From positions 2,730,001 through 2,794,000 of the forward strand of contig JAQFVV010012497.1 in the NCBI GenBank assembly GCA_028023455.1: 64,000 nucleotides of DNA. The letters are read 5' to 3'. Positions 44,960-56,599 of the stretch are shown here, piece after piece. The DNA is from Epiperipatus broadwayi (Eukaryota > Onychophora > Udeonychophora > Euonychophora > Peripatidae). The position numbers were made by a program, and so were the translations under genes. Position 1 is the stretch's first letter. Each line of letters starts with the position of its first letter. The notes below the pieces were generated by a model. That model was given only the letters and a program-made list of their open reading frames with translations, was not told the DNA's origin and did no database searches.

Positions 44960-45560
44960 GGAACCGAACAAAAGAAGTTTGTTTAAAATCCAGCAATTTG
45001 TAAAAAGAAAATAACTACATCGAACAAACTCTTATGAAAAATGGTTATTCATTGGCTGTTATTAAGAAAACCTTAAACAGATGACAAAAATAATCATAAT
45101 TATTAGTATAGTAGTATATCTATAGGTACCAAAAATAGACAAATCAAAGAAAATCTGCAATTTGTATAACATGAGAACAGTTTTCCAGATCTATATGCCA
45201 CTATGAGGAATTCTAACATCTACAAAGCCTAAACTTAAAATGCTAAAAAGCAAAAACTATATCTATGAAATACCATGTGAATGTGGAAGAATGTACATTG
45301 GTGAGACCAGTTGCCCCATTGAAAAGCAATTGCAGCATAAACTGGTGATTAAAAGAGAAAACAGATGTTTCTAAGGTAGCAGACCATGTATGTACCAATG
45401 AACATGTTCAATTGGGAAAATCCAAAAGCAGAAGAAAAGATACAAGAAGAAAATTTAAAGAAGCTACTTACATAACAATGTCAGATAACAGACTATCCAT
45501 AATATATGGAAACCACTAATCAACTTTGCTCTCAGAAAAAAATGGAGAAATCAGGAGAAC
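44960..45560 (+). pseudogene. Penelope-like element, GIY-YIG remnant (second family)
   Basis: The plus strand reads, with frameshifts, a 'NMRTVFQIYMPL' and 'LTSTKPKLKMLKSKN' run (~45170-45260), then 'YEIPCECGRMYIGETSCPIE' (45264-45323) with the Y...C-x-C...YIGET core, 'IKRENRCF' and 'VADHVCTNEHVQLGKSKSR' pieces across a stop (~45376-45435), and 'RRKFKEATYITMSDN' (45446-45490) with the conserved Glu. This is the GIY-YIG nuclease that follows the RT in Penelope-like elements. It differs clearly from the ORF at 21.1 kb (CxC instead of C-x4-C), so it is a different family. The RT domain is missing or unreadable. Inactive. Confidence 0.8.
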
Positions 45561-45599
45561 CTCATTAGATAAGTATATGAAATTTCTACTGACTGTTGT

Positions 45600-45725
45600 C
45601 TTTGGCAGGATGGCTCATTTGGTTAGAGCATTACCTTAAAATTCAATATTCAAAAATCTAAGAATCCAGATTTGATTCCCATGCTACTAGTATCACTGGT
45701 CAAGTAAGCAACACCTAAAGAAGAG
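45600..45725 (+). repeat. tRNA-derived SINE, clear A and B boxes
   Basis: 'tggctcatttggttagagca' (45611-45630) is a strong tRNA box A, and 'agatttgattcccatg' (45668-45683) a box B about 40 bases on, as in a tRNA gene with an extra insert. No cloverleaf can close because the arms have decayed. The body continues 'tactagtatcactggtcaa' and 'acctaaagaagagagg'. It lies directly downstream of the Penelope remnant. Confidence 0.7.
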
Positions 45726-45829
45726 AGGGGAATAATACCTTTTGAAACCCTGTGTACATACTAACCTGTGTGCTATTACTAACAATTGAATGAATTTGGA
45801 ATATTTAATACAAAATATACTTTCAACTG

Positions 45830-45993
45830 TATTTAGAGAAATGCTTTGAATTATATAATTAGCAAGGTATGTCTAACATGCTTTTGACTACTTAACAGTA
45901 ATAGTTATAATCAAGGCACTGTTACTGTTAAGAAATCAAAAGTATGCCCAGCATACCTTGCTAATTATATAATTTAAAGCTTTTCTCTAAATA
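45830..45993. repeat. Long hairpin, 72 bp arms, 20 bp loop
   Basis: Arms 45830-45901 and 45922-45993 are inverted copies with exact symmetry (no net indel) and about ten mismatches by eye. The tip is 'cttaacagtaa' / 'ttactgttaag'. No ORF. It fits a small foldback transposon or a hairpin-RNA locus. Confidence 0.8.
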
Positions 45994-46009
45994 TAAATGT
46001 ACACCTTTA

Positions 46010-46350
46010 CCCCCCCTTATTGATGACAATTGGTTCTCCAAAACTCATTCTCAAGCAAGAATATTGTATACAGAATACATATTTATAATGGGAGTCTATG
46101 GGGAAAAAATTGACTAAAGCTAAAAAATTACACTAACTTAGGAATAAACTACATATTAAAAAAAATATTCATTAACACTTATTTTAAATGCAGTTTGTTT
46201 TTCTTTTTAAATTTTTTTCTAAGTCAACATTGGCGTTTTAAAATGTTTTTCTTTTGATTTGAAACCACTTGGGTATAAACAACATTTCTAACGAAGTTAC
46301 AAAATCAATAACTATTTTTACATAATACTGTATAGTATTTATATATTGGA
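46010..46350. other. Possible DNA-transposon end and AT-rich sequence
   Basis: 'accccccttattgatgac' then 'aattggttctccaaaactc' and 'ataatgggagtctatgggg' is GC-richer and looks like a repeat edge, but no inverted partner was found. Confidence 0.3.
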
Positions 46351-46368
46351 TTAATTCATCATCTAATA

Positions 46369-46620
46369 TAAGTGTTGAATGTCTTTAGAAAAATTAAATT
46401 TTATTTAAATAACCCAAGTATTGTACATTATATTCAAATAAAGTTTAATTTTTCTAAAGACATTCAACACTTATATGTACAGTATATAGTATTATAGATT
46501 CATTAATTATATATATTTTAAGACATTATATTTAAATAAAGTTTAATTTTTCTAAAGACATTCAACACTTATATTTAGAGTATATAGTATTATAGATTCA
46601 TTAATTATATATATTTTAAG
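46369..46620. repeat. Inverted repeat followed by a direct repeat of ~95 bp
   Basis: 'ataagtgttgaatgtcttt' with 'agaaaaattaaatttta' (46368-46403) is inverted at 46441-46477 ('taatttttctaaagacatt', 'caacacttat'). The segment from 'aaataaagtttaattttt' through 'attatagattcattaatta' and 'tatatattttaag' (46436-46522) recurs directly at 46532-46620. A third, shorter relative lies at about 46822-46857. The 84-codon minus ORF 46552-46806 is a by-product. Confidence 0.8.
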
Positions 46621-46879
46621 TTTATACGTTCTAAATTTAAAAAAATAAAATTTCCCGATCGTTATAGTGAATAATCGATTGTAAATCAAAGTAGTGGGTA
46701 CAAATTGATGATGATCACTATTGTGAAATATCACTAAGTATACAATCGCTAGGTGAGGTTTAGATGTATATATATTTTGTATTACATTTTCCAAAATAAA
46801 GCTCACTGAATTCTTGGAATATTTAAATAAAGTTAAATTTTTCTAAAGATATTCATTAAATCAAATAATTTTTTTTACT

Positions 46880-47600
46880 TTTGGGAACAGTTGTGCCGCA
46901 CATGCACACGTGCTAGAATAAAAATATTCATGTAACATTTTTCCCATTTTGAGTGATTCTGGTAAACATTATTTTACCCACTATAAAGTGAAAGTTAATC
47001 AAGCTATGGATAAGAAAATATCTTGTTCGTATTTCTAAAAACATAGCTATATTTCCTGATTAACTGGCCTATTAATTATTACGACCAGGATTGCCAACAA
47101 AGTTAGTTTTAATTTATAAGAGGGTGCCATAGTTAATAGACTCCTAACTTCTTCGTATCCCATAATTTTGACACAAGTAACTAAAAGATCAGGGTTATTA
47201 TTTTCTGTAATTTTATTTATTTTTTTAGAATATTATTCCCGGAGTTTAGTAACTATTGACAAAGGTGAATTATACATTTAAGCATAAATTAATTTAAGTT
47301 CTAATAAACTAAAATAAATAACTAAAATTAATAATGTACAGATGAAAGGGTTCTTAAAGGTAAATGTTTTCTACAATTAAAATATTTAATGATAAATTAT
47401 TATTACTAATTAGAAAGGACATGCACGCTAATCCAGGTAATCACTTTACATAATTAACACTGTCCATTCCTTTCTGTTCTCTCTTTATAAAATAATCCAT
47501 GGATCAAAATTCTCATAAATCATGGAATGTCTCTATTGGGCTTATATTATAAGCTTATAAATTGTCAATATTTCATTAGTCACAATCAGGATATGAATAG
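46880..47600. other. AT-rich stretch with scattered GC-richer patches
   Basis: 'ttgtgccgcacatgcacac' near 46889 contains short palindromic pieces. Nothing else recognised. Confidence 0.35.
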
Positions 47601-47604
47601 TTAA

Positions 47605-47618
47605 GCTTACCGGTAAGT
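47605..47618 (-). other. Possible splice donor
   Basis: On the minus strand 'ttaccggtaagctt' contains CG|GTAAGC, a good 5' splice-site match, 35 bases downstream of the stop codon of the small ORF. The site is palindromic (ttaccggtaa), so it reads similarly on both strands. Confidence 0.25.
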
Positions 47619-47643
47619 TTGTATAGATTCGTGGGATTCCAAA

Positions 47644-47826
47644 TTAATTGAAATTTAATTGATCTCTTCTGCCGGCATCTTTGCTTTTCGGGTCCATTCC
47701 ACAGCTGGAGCAAGAAGCACGTTTGCGATGATTTCTTTGTTGCAAAAGACAGTTTTCACAAAGCTTCATTTCCATTCTTGCATCATGACTCCATTCAGCA
47801 AGTGAATAGTGTTCCTGTGCAGACAC
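47644..47826 (-). CDS. 60-codon ORF with two CxxC pairs, candidate host gene or exon
   Basis: A complete ORF starting at a 'gaaATGTCT' context. It has charged, non-repetitive composition, unlike the F/I/Y/K-rich chance ORFs of this window. Cysteines are arranged as C-E-N-C, 12 residues, C-S-S-C, a spacing that could bind one zinc ion; the intervening residues are basic ('LLQQRNHRKRAS'). The C-terminus is charged ('GMDPKSKDAGRRDQLNFN'). The DNA from about 47660 to 47950 is clearly GC-richer than either side. A TATA box lies about 95 bp upstream on the same strand. It may be a small gene, the first coding exon of a longer gene with a different 3' splice, or a piece of a mobile element. I recognise no family. 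Confidence 0.4.
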   Translation of the reverse strand: MSAQEHYSLAEWSHDARMEMKLCENCLLQQRNHRKRASCSSCGMDPKSKDAGRRDQLNFN

Positions 47827-47914
47827 ATTTCACTGCACCAGGTCACTCTCACGGAAACCTCAAACTCTAAAAACACATAACCAGAAGATAAATGAAAAGA
47901 CCCAGATCGAAGGT

Positions 47915-47935
47915 GTCTTCTTTTTATACCTCGAT
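47915..47935 (-). promoter_or_regulatory. Minus-strand TATA box upstream of the 60-codon ORF
   Basis: The minus strand reads 'gatcgaggtataaaaagaag', with TATAAAAA in a GC-richer surrounding. A start about 30 bases downstream (near 47895) would give a leader of about 70 bases before the ATG at 47826. Confidence 0.45.
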
Positions 47936-47999
47936 CCAGTTTTGCAACTTCTGCGCATGTTATTATTATCATGATGCTTAGGTTTATAATCTTATATAT

Positions 48000-50280
48000 T
48001 TATTTTTAACTTTGTGTTACAAAGTTCTTTTTTTTTTTAGCATATTCTTTCCACCATCTTTAATTAGAGTTAGAAATATTTTACTAATTGTAATCTTTGG
48101 AATTCCTTTTGTTTAACTGGATTAGTAATTATCAGCATGTCTTTTTCTTTATTCTTTCCAATTTTTAACTTTAATTAAATTATAGATAAATAATTTGAAA
48201 CAACAAAAATAAACTTTCATTGTATGTTTAAAAAAAAAATTATACAAACCAAATAAAACTGCATTAATTTAAAAGATCTTTTTTTTTTTTATTAGCTCTT
48301 AAATATTCTCAAATGTCAATATATAAATATCCAGCAACTAAGAACAAGACAAATGAGAATATGAAAATCCATAATGTTCAAGCATACTATATTTAGGTAT
48401 AACATTTTTATTAGAATAAAACTCAAAATTAAATTAATATAAACACATAAAAACATTCTTATAGTTTGAAATTATATTATTATTCAATAAATTTTAACAG
48501 ATAATTATTATCTAGGATAACTGTTTATCCTTCAAATAGACATTCATGTAAAATCATAATGCCAAGATGTGTGTTAAATTCATTTATAATCACATTTTCT
48601 GGAAGAGAGCTAATAGACTATAAAAAAATTTGAGGGAGTGGCAGGTATTTGAGATCATGTACAAATAAAAATATTAGCTTAAAAACATGTCAGCTGAGAC
48701 ACAAATATAATACATGATACATGCAATAGATTAGTGTTAATGTCACAAGTTCAAATATATTGTAGTCTTTCTATTTTGCTACATCATTATATGATTGTAT
48801 GTAATGATCAATTATAATTAAAAAAAATTAAATTTTATATATAATGATTAATAAAAGCCTGTTACTTAATTTGTAGGAGAAGTTAAATTATATTGTTTCT
48901 GTAATATAATAACTTGAATTAATTTTCTTTAAATACATTAATCTATCTAAGTCATAAAATTGAAATATAAATTGTGCCATTTATTTTAAAAAGTAAATAA
49001 TTAAAATTACATAAGGTATTTTAAATCAGTAGCTCTAATGATTAAAATTAATATTTTTATAATTATTAATAATCAAATTAAAAATTGCTATTTATTTATT
49101 GTTTTAAAATCATTTAATTTAATAATAAAATAAATGAAAAGTGGGGTGTGTTAATAGGTATGCACACATACATTCATCAAATAATAATATGTTAAATATT
49201 TTTTATTAAATCTAAGATGTGTAAATTATTTTAAATTTTGTATTACTACTGTAATAAATGTTAATGTTTGTTTTTAAAATTAACGAAGTATTGAGAGTTT
49301 CTTGTTTCCAAGTCATTATTCATTATCCTAATCACACATATATTGTAATAATTAAAATTATTTGGTATTATTGCACATAATCTAAAGAAGATAATAAATA
49401 CGAAAAACATTGTGATTATTAAAATATTTGATGTTGAATCTTAAATATTAAGTAATTTTAATTTTCTTCATCTTATTCCATGATCATAATGAAGACTGAT
49501 AGCTAATATGCCATATAAGAATAAAGTAATTAGATTATAATACATAATGATAAGAAATTATTTTAAATTTGTTTATGATAATTAATAGTGATAAGTATTA
49601 GTTAATAGTTTTGATTTAGTTTTAGTTAATTTATAAAAACAATAGTTAATTATTTTGAAAGGAAAAAATGATTAGTATATGTTTCTTAATTATTTTAAAT
49701 ATAGCTGGATGTAAATTAGTTATTCATTTTAATAAGCCAATAAACTAATGCACATGTGCATGTGCATTAGCTTATTAGTATTACAGTTTATAAAACATCG
49801 CTATATAAAATAAATGTCTTATTTATTTTAAGAAACAATAATTACCTGAGATGTTGATTAAGTTTAGGAATATTAATAAAGAAGTGGAATACAATCATAT
49901 TAATAATTAAATGAATATTATATTGTTATAATTAAATTTTACATAAGACATTTTAATATTAAATATAATTTGCATATTTTAATTGTGAGTAATGAAAATA
50001 TCATTGATATTTTAGTGGAGTAGTGTTTGGTGATATTCCTACACCACTGACAGTATACTTCTGGTATATACTTAATGTTAAAAAGGGGTATCTTACTGGA
50101 TGATTAAATAGCAAGTCTCATGATTATAGTGATTTTACTGTTAGATAATTTATTAATCTTGATATAATATATTAAACATAAAATGAGTAATATTTGTATT
50201 GTAAGAATTTTATATAAAAGAAAGAAAATTAGTTTGGCTGAGCTAGAAGTTAGTTATTGTTATTTATATCCACCATATCA
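48000..50280. other. AT-rich non-coding stretch
   Basis: Very AT-rich, no ORF above background. It contains the small dispersed element at 49715-49830 (listed separately) and ends near a G-rich tract at 50285-50298. Confidence 0.45.
49715..49830. mobile_element. Small palindromic dispersed element
   Basis: Core 'aatgcacatgtgcatgtg' plus 'cattagctta' is an imperfect palindrome with 'taagccaataaactaatg' on the left. The right part 'attacagtttataaaacat', 'cgctatataaaa' matches the insertion at 24700-24820, where an empty duplicate shows it to be mobile. Confidence 0.6.
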
Positions 50281-50283
50281 CAG

Positions 50284-50300
50284 TGGGGGGAGGGGGCAGT
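50284..50300 (+). other. G-rich purine tract
   Basis: 'gtggggggagggggcag' resembles a retroviral-type polypurine tract or G-quadruplex former. No LTR could be identified on either side. Confidence 0.4.
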
Positions 50301-50349
50301 CATCTGGTTAGGATACAATATGTATATATTTAAGCATAATACCTCTTTA

Positions 50350-53300
50350 GTATATAATTGCAAAACAAAATAATATTAACACAATCATCACAGAAATATG
50401 AAGTCACATTATTAATCATAGATTAATCTAGAAATAATCATTACTTGCACTCTCTTTGTTTTTGACTTCATTGCTCATTCATCATATTCAAGTTTTTGAC
50501 ATTTAATGAACAAAATACAAGTTTTTATTCTTGTTGCTTTTGATTCTTCTGTTGTCATTTTCTTTAATTTTAAATAATTGATTAAATGTGCTATTCAGTG
50601 ACTCAATGTTTGAAATGATTTTTGGATTAGTTTTGATTCAGTATGAGTGTTAATGCAGTCATATTATGACCATGATCTTTGCTATTCAGACACATTACTT
50701 AACAAAATATTAGCAACCAAAATTCTGTTAAATATCTTACATTTTCTTGTTTGAGTTGGTGAACTGAGTGTCTTAATCTAAATTGTTTTTGCCCATAAAA
50801 TCTTCTTGGTTATTGATATATCTTCATGAAAAAGCATTGGCAAACTGATTCATATGCTGAATTGTCAGATTTGTCATCAACTACACAAAATTTAAAAATA
50901 TATGATGATCTGCCATATATCAAGATATATTATCTATAATTTTACTCGGATTTAAAGCTGAAAAATGTCATTGTTAATCATAATAATCTTATTGCTACTC
51001 TCATCTCAAATTATGAGATATTTTTAGGAATCTGACATAAGATATCATGTCGTCACTTTGTATGTAGAGTATGCAAGTGATGAAGATGATTTCCATTTTA
51101 ATGAATATTTAGCATGTGTGATAAAAACTATGGGTGGTCTTCTATACATCAGATATATGACAAATTATCTACAGTTTTACTAAGATTTAATTTGTTGGAA
51201 ATTGAAATTGCCAATTCTATTGGCATTATGAATATTTATTTGAGTGTTTGAGCTAGTCTTCTGCAGAATCTTCTACAATTTCAATATCCACAGATTACAA
51301 TTTAAAGAAGTATAAATAATTTTGGACATGTAAATAGTTTTTTAGCATTTAAGATATAAAGATATTTTCTGTGTCACTTCTAGCATGGGTAAGAATATTT
51401 TAATTAGCTACTAATAATAATGCAAAATGAATAGTGTTAATTAGCACAATATCAAGATACTTTGAATACAGTAATCAAGCAAATGAAAATGTCTGTATTT
51501 TGGATTCACAGAATTAACAAAGATAATTTGACATTTCTTCTGTGCAAATTTGAATGTTTTTTATCTTGTAATTATTTGTTTTGCAAAGGTGTTAAAATAA
51601 TTTTGTAATTTTGATGACAGAATTGTTAGATTTAATACAATTCTTTCCAAAATTTTCATATACAGCTATGTTGAAAAAAATTATTATTTCTGCTATGTGA
51701 AATTAATTAGTGTTCTTCATCAATCATTTTTCTCCTTCTAAACATTTGGAAATTGGTTTAGAAGTAAATGAAATTATAGATTTTCAGTTTAAGAAATACT
51801 TAAATTTGTCTTTATATTAATTTACTTATACTTTGCAATTCTTTAAAATTTAATTTTATGACTATCTTACTAAAAAGATAGTGATAATGGGAGATCTGAA
51901 ATCAGAAGCTTCGATTATGGAATGATGGGGGAAATGAGAATGGCTAAACAAGTTTTTAAAAAGAAAAGATTTGTTTTATATCTTTAAAAAAGATCTATTA
52001 TGAGCTAAATAAAAAAAATATTTTCCAAAAGTACATATATATTATCCTTAAAATAAAATTAAAAAAACATCTTTATTTCAATAATCATTAGCAATATAGA
52101 TAAAATTTATTTTCTTTAATTTTATGTATTGACAACAAATCATAATAGTTTTACTACACTTATGACTTGGTCATCAATAGAAAATTTTATTTAAACTTGC
52201 TCCAAATATTAATAAATATTAATATACTCATCATCCATCATTAATCTGATATTGCAATAGTGGCCCATATCTTCCATATTGTCAAAAGCATATACAGTAC
52301 ACAAAAGAAGAATATCTACTTGAAATTACTACACTAGTGTTTAATGTTCCACAGAAACGAGTGTTCACAATGTATTATTTTAAATAAAAACATTACATAT
52401 ATATATTATAATGCTTCTTTGGCCTTTTCACAAAGAATTGAATATCTTTTCAGAATATTTGAAAAGATGACAATACCACTCCTTTATGAAAAATTTTTTA
52501 TGATCACTAATTAATATCAAATGGCTAAAAATAACATCAATTTAAGCATTGCTAAAAATATTTACTTACTATTAATATATGCATGAAAGATGTAATTATT
52601 TTGAAATGTTCAACACACAATGTTAGAAAAATAAATGGTATTTTTTATAAGATAAGATATAGACATCTTTAATAGTAGTAATAAATGTATTAAAAATAAA
52701 ATAACATTTTATTACCAAAATATAATTTTAAATTCATTTCTTTCCAATAGTTTTTAACTTCACATTATATATATATAAATAAGACTTTTCTACCAGTATT
52801 TGTATCTAACTTAGTAATTTACTTAATATTGATTAATTATGTTTTGGATAATGACTGCCATTAGATAGAAAGAAAAAAAAACTATTATTTCTTAACTCAT
52901 GATACCATTATAGTGTTTGTTAAAGATCAAGTACCTGTTGTTTTACAGTTTCTCAAATTTAAAAGCTATTAATATTTTAGATAAAACTTCTACCTTGCAA
53001 AAAAAAAAAGTTAATGGTACCAAAATATAGTACATAATGTATACTTTTTAAAAGTATTATTAGATATATGTACTAATAGTTTTGTTCAATATCAAAACAC
53101 ACACACATTATAAAACATTTAAAAAATGCTTTGAGTGGCATTAGTGCATTTTTATTTTTACACATGTCATTAATTTAATTTTTGATTGATGTAACTAATA
53201 TAAGTTTTTTATATTTGAGCTTTAATATAAAATTATGTAAATTTAGTTCTCTTCATGAAAGAAGGTTCAATAGTAAGCAAAAAAAATACCATCAGCCAAA

Positions 53301-53990
53301 TAGATATAAACAAGGCTGGGCGGAATTAAAAATTTATACTCATGAGAAAAACTACAAATTCATAGCCATTAAAAAAAATATTTATGATTTTTTTTAATCA
53401 AGAATTTATTAAAACTCAGATTGTACAGATCTTAACTTAGTTATAATAACTTAAAATTACAGCTTAATAATGTTGATTAAACTTGTCTAAAATTATAAAA
53501 AAAATTTATAATGATTGTATCAAATCTTTTCAAACTGTCTTTTATAGTCCAAAAGTCTTTGCTTTGTTGAATTTGAATCTTTGCAATTCACTGGGATGAC
53601 ATCACTGATTGTTTTGACCCTAGAATTGTGTGTTGTTATCCAGTAATAGGAAAGTAATCTATTCAGTTTTATTTGTGTTATCTCGCATTGTTCAGATATT
53701 TCAATTGAATAGCACCCCATGTTATGTTGCATTATAGATAATTTGAAGTGCTATGAGTTGATCTCTGGTTCTAGTTTTCTTGAGGTTTTTTAGAAATATC
53801 TGCGACATTGTCCTATCATTCCCATTGAATAATCATTTGCATCTAACTATAGCATATTTTTAAAATACATTACATTAACACACACTTTTTAATAAATTAC
53901 TATTTTTGTTCATTTCTACTATAATGACTTCATTTTCCATTTTCATTAATATATTCTTACATTAAGCTTAAATATTTCAAACAACATACA
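50350..53990. other. AT-rich non-coding stretch
   Basis: A diverged direct repeat lies at about 50903-50960 and 51133-51192 ('tatattatctataatttta' versus 'caaattatctacagtttta', each followed by 'ct(c/a)(g/a)gattta'). ORFs at 53182-53397 (plus) and 53520-53732 (minus, 'NRLLSYYWITTHNSRVKT') are less repetitive than most but match nothing I know. An (AC)n patch sits near 53096-53106. Confidence 0.4.
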
Positions 53991-54008
53991 CTTAAATGCC
54001 ATGTATGG

Positions 54009-54130
54009 TGTAGTACATAGATAGAATGGTGGATTCTGGAGCATTAGATCCATGAATTGCAGCTACAATGCAGTCACTTCTGGTATCTAAACTTCTTGTG
54101 AACTCCTAAGCAATAAACCATTTGATTATT
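54009..54130 (+). repeat. SINE family S1 copy, opposite orientation
   Basis: 'agatagaatggtggattc' (box-A-like), 'gatccatgaattgcagct' (box-B-like), 'tcacttctggtatctaaac' and the tail 'ttcttgtgaactcctaagc' plus 'aataaacca' are the reverse complement of the blocks at 5672-5781. Confidence 0.65.
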
Positions 54131-54399
54131 ACTACTGCTTAAATTTTTTCAAAGTTTATTTAAAACATATATTTCAATTTTAAAAATAATTTTCTGCATG
54201 AAATCTAAATGGATGATATAATTAAAGTGAATTTATATGCTAAAAATACATTAGTATATCCTAAAGTATGCAATTTAAATTTTTACAATACTGAATAAGC
54301 AACAAAACATGCAATTCTAAGTTTATTTTTTAACATTTTTGTCTTTTCAGCCTCATTTTAAATTATTATCTGTAACAGAATATAAAGATTCATATTTGT

Positions 54400-55990
54400 C
54401 TATCCATTACAAATATTCCTTTTTGCTTTTTTAGCAAAATCTAATAATTCCATCTGTAAAATTTTCTTTGTCACATTAGTAGTCAATATTTTATTTATTA
54501 AACTTGTTATTACCTCAAATGTATCAAATGAAATTTTATTACTACTGTAAAAAAATTTATGAAAATTATTTGGATCTGAATAATAAAAATCATTATAAAT
54601 GGCATTGTTCATTATATCTAGATTATTAAAACTCATTATCACATGGCCTATGATTAAGTTATAAACATGAATTCAAATACTGGTGCTCCTTTTGTTTTCT
54701 GCAAAATGTCTGCTAACAAAATAATTTTCATTTTCTCAATTTCTTCATTTACATTTCTTGCAAATGTATAGCATACTTTAATATTAGTCAAATTCTCTTG
54801 ATATCTTAGAAAGATTATCTGATGATTTTTTCTAGAATGTCCATTCCTTATGTTTGCAAGTATAATGAAAAAAATTTAATTGCTTCAAATATTTTAAAAA
54901 ATATTTATTCTAATAAATGTATGTTTTAAAAAAGCATATAAAATTGTCTCATTATATATCCAATTTTATTTTGAAAACTTTTAAATGCTAAAATGTAAAA
55001 TGCTTGAAATATATCAACATAAAACATTATTCCACTGTTTGTATTGAATTTTTCAAATAAAGGCTTAAAATGTAACCTTTTGTCTACAATCTTCTTCATT
55101 CATTACTGACATAAATTTATAACTATTTAATCACAAATTTAATCTTTCCCAAATAAATTAACTGCTTCTAGAAATTTTAGTATTGTATCAGTAATTAAGA
55201 ATGTAAAACATATGCATAATGCCATATTTAAAATTGACTGTGCATCTCTTTCTATCCATGTGTTAAAACTTTTATAAAATCCCTGTAAATTTTCTGAACT
55301 GTTAAATTACAAATGTAGTTTTTTAATACATTACAAACGTTACTGGAAAAAATTTCTCCTACACACAATTTATGACCCATATCAGCCATTCATATACACA
55401 TTCATTAATATCTATCAATAATAGAAAACTAATTTTCAATACATTTTCTAAAGACTAGATGGGAGCTTTTTTATTTTATTGACAAAGAAATAATGAAATA
55501 ACATTTATTCCAAACTTCTACTTTTTAACAAAAAAAGTAACTAAACTGCCATACTCTTTCAAATCTTTATTTTTGTTTACAGATTTTGCACTATGGACTT
55601 TTAAAATGGGATCAAACTTTTTTATTACCAAAAACAATTCCAGAAAAATACTCATTAGATAATGTTTATGTCAATTCATGTTTACTTTTGTAGACTCAAT
55701 TATTCTTTTTAGAATTTCATGGCAACTTAGTAATATTTTCATAATAAGATTTGTTAAATATTCTGACCAAGTCTTTTTTTTTTCCATATGTCATAGCATC
55801 AGCCAGGAGATGAACCCGCAACAACTGTCTGCAACCAACTGCTTGCTTGCAAGGCAGCTGCGCTGAACTCTCCGCTAACAATGCTTGAGCTTTCTTGATG
55901 ATTTTTAATACTAAGCTTCTGAATTCATCATATGTAATAATGTCAAATTCATATTTCTTAATTTTTTGGTATAAAAGCTTATGCATAGCA
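54400..55990 (-). pseudogene. Decayed protein-coding remnant, unassigned, with SINE insertion
   Basis: Minus-strand open stretches at both ends look protein-like: 55986-55717 (begins 'MHKLLYQKIKKYEFDIITYD') and 54642-54400 ('NNAIYNDFYYSDPNNFHKFF', 'FAKKAKRNICNG'). Between them stops and frameshifts are frequent, but short plausible pieces persist ('QKIYRDFIKVLTHG', 'SSDNLSKISREFD'). The upstream ORF is interrupted by a tRNA-like SINE at about 55790-55880, which adds its own residues ('LPCKQAVGCRQLLRV'). A decayed transposase or retroelement ORF is the likeliest source; no signature motif was seen. Confidence 0.3.
55785..55885 (-). repeat. tRNA-derived SINE head
   Basis: Minus strand 'gttcagcgcagctgccttg' then 'gttgcgggttcatctcctg' about 40 bases on. 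The second is a near-perfect box B (GGTTCATCTCC), and the GC content rises abruptly against the surroundings. Confidence 0.55.
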
Positions 55991-55999
55991 TTTTAAATA

Positions 56000-56590
56000 T
56001 TGCACCCCTTATACTTTTTCCTTGATATTGAAACAGTCAGATCTATCAATCCTACTGTTTCACCTACTATGTGCTATAGTAGTATTTCTATATATGTAAC
56101 TATCACCAAATCCTCGTATATCATGTTAATATTGTATTAAAATCAGGCTAAATTTAAACCTAAATGTATTAGTCATATATCTGTGCGTATATCTTAGCAC
56201 ACAGTATGAAAATTGTATCTGTACATGTAAAAACCCATATATACATACCTATATATTTCTAGTAGTAAATAGATGAAAAATGCTTTGTATGTGTAACGAG
56301 AAACTACATATAGGGAAGAATAATGTTAACAGATTAAAATATTATAAATTTCTTTATTTAGAATATTCTAAAAGTAATATTTGAAAGTATTATATAATTC
56401 TGCATATATTGCTAAATTAAATGATCGAGTTAAATATATATAACCAGATGTTTTCCATCTGTAGATTTGTTTTTAAAAAGATAACCTCATAAAACTTAAT
56501 CTTTCTTGCTGTATTTTGACCTAATTACAAAATTAAAAGTAACAATAGACTGTAGAATAAGATATGAATAAATTATCCTGAGTGATCAAG
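56000..56590. other. AT-rich non-coding stretch, nothing recognised
   Basis: No ORF, RNA gene or repeat supported. Confidence 0.45.
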
Positions 56591-56599
56591 GAAAAATCA

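Noticed and set aside
45600-45725. Functional tRNA gene
   Set aside because: A and B boxes are good, but the acceptor and anticodon stems cannot be closed and the sequence continues into a SINE-like body.
46552-46806. 84-codon minus-strand ORF
   Set aside because: Runs through the inverted and direct repeat cluster; composition and position show it is a by-product of the repeats.
47766-47972. 68-codon minus-strand ORF upstream of the CxxC ORF
   Set aside because: Its start codon lies upstream of the TATA box, so a transcript from that promoter would not contain it; the downstream ORF in another frame fits better.
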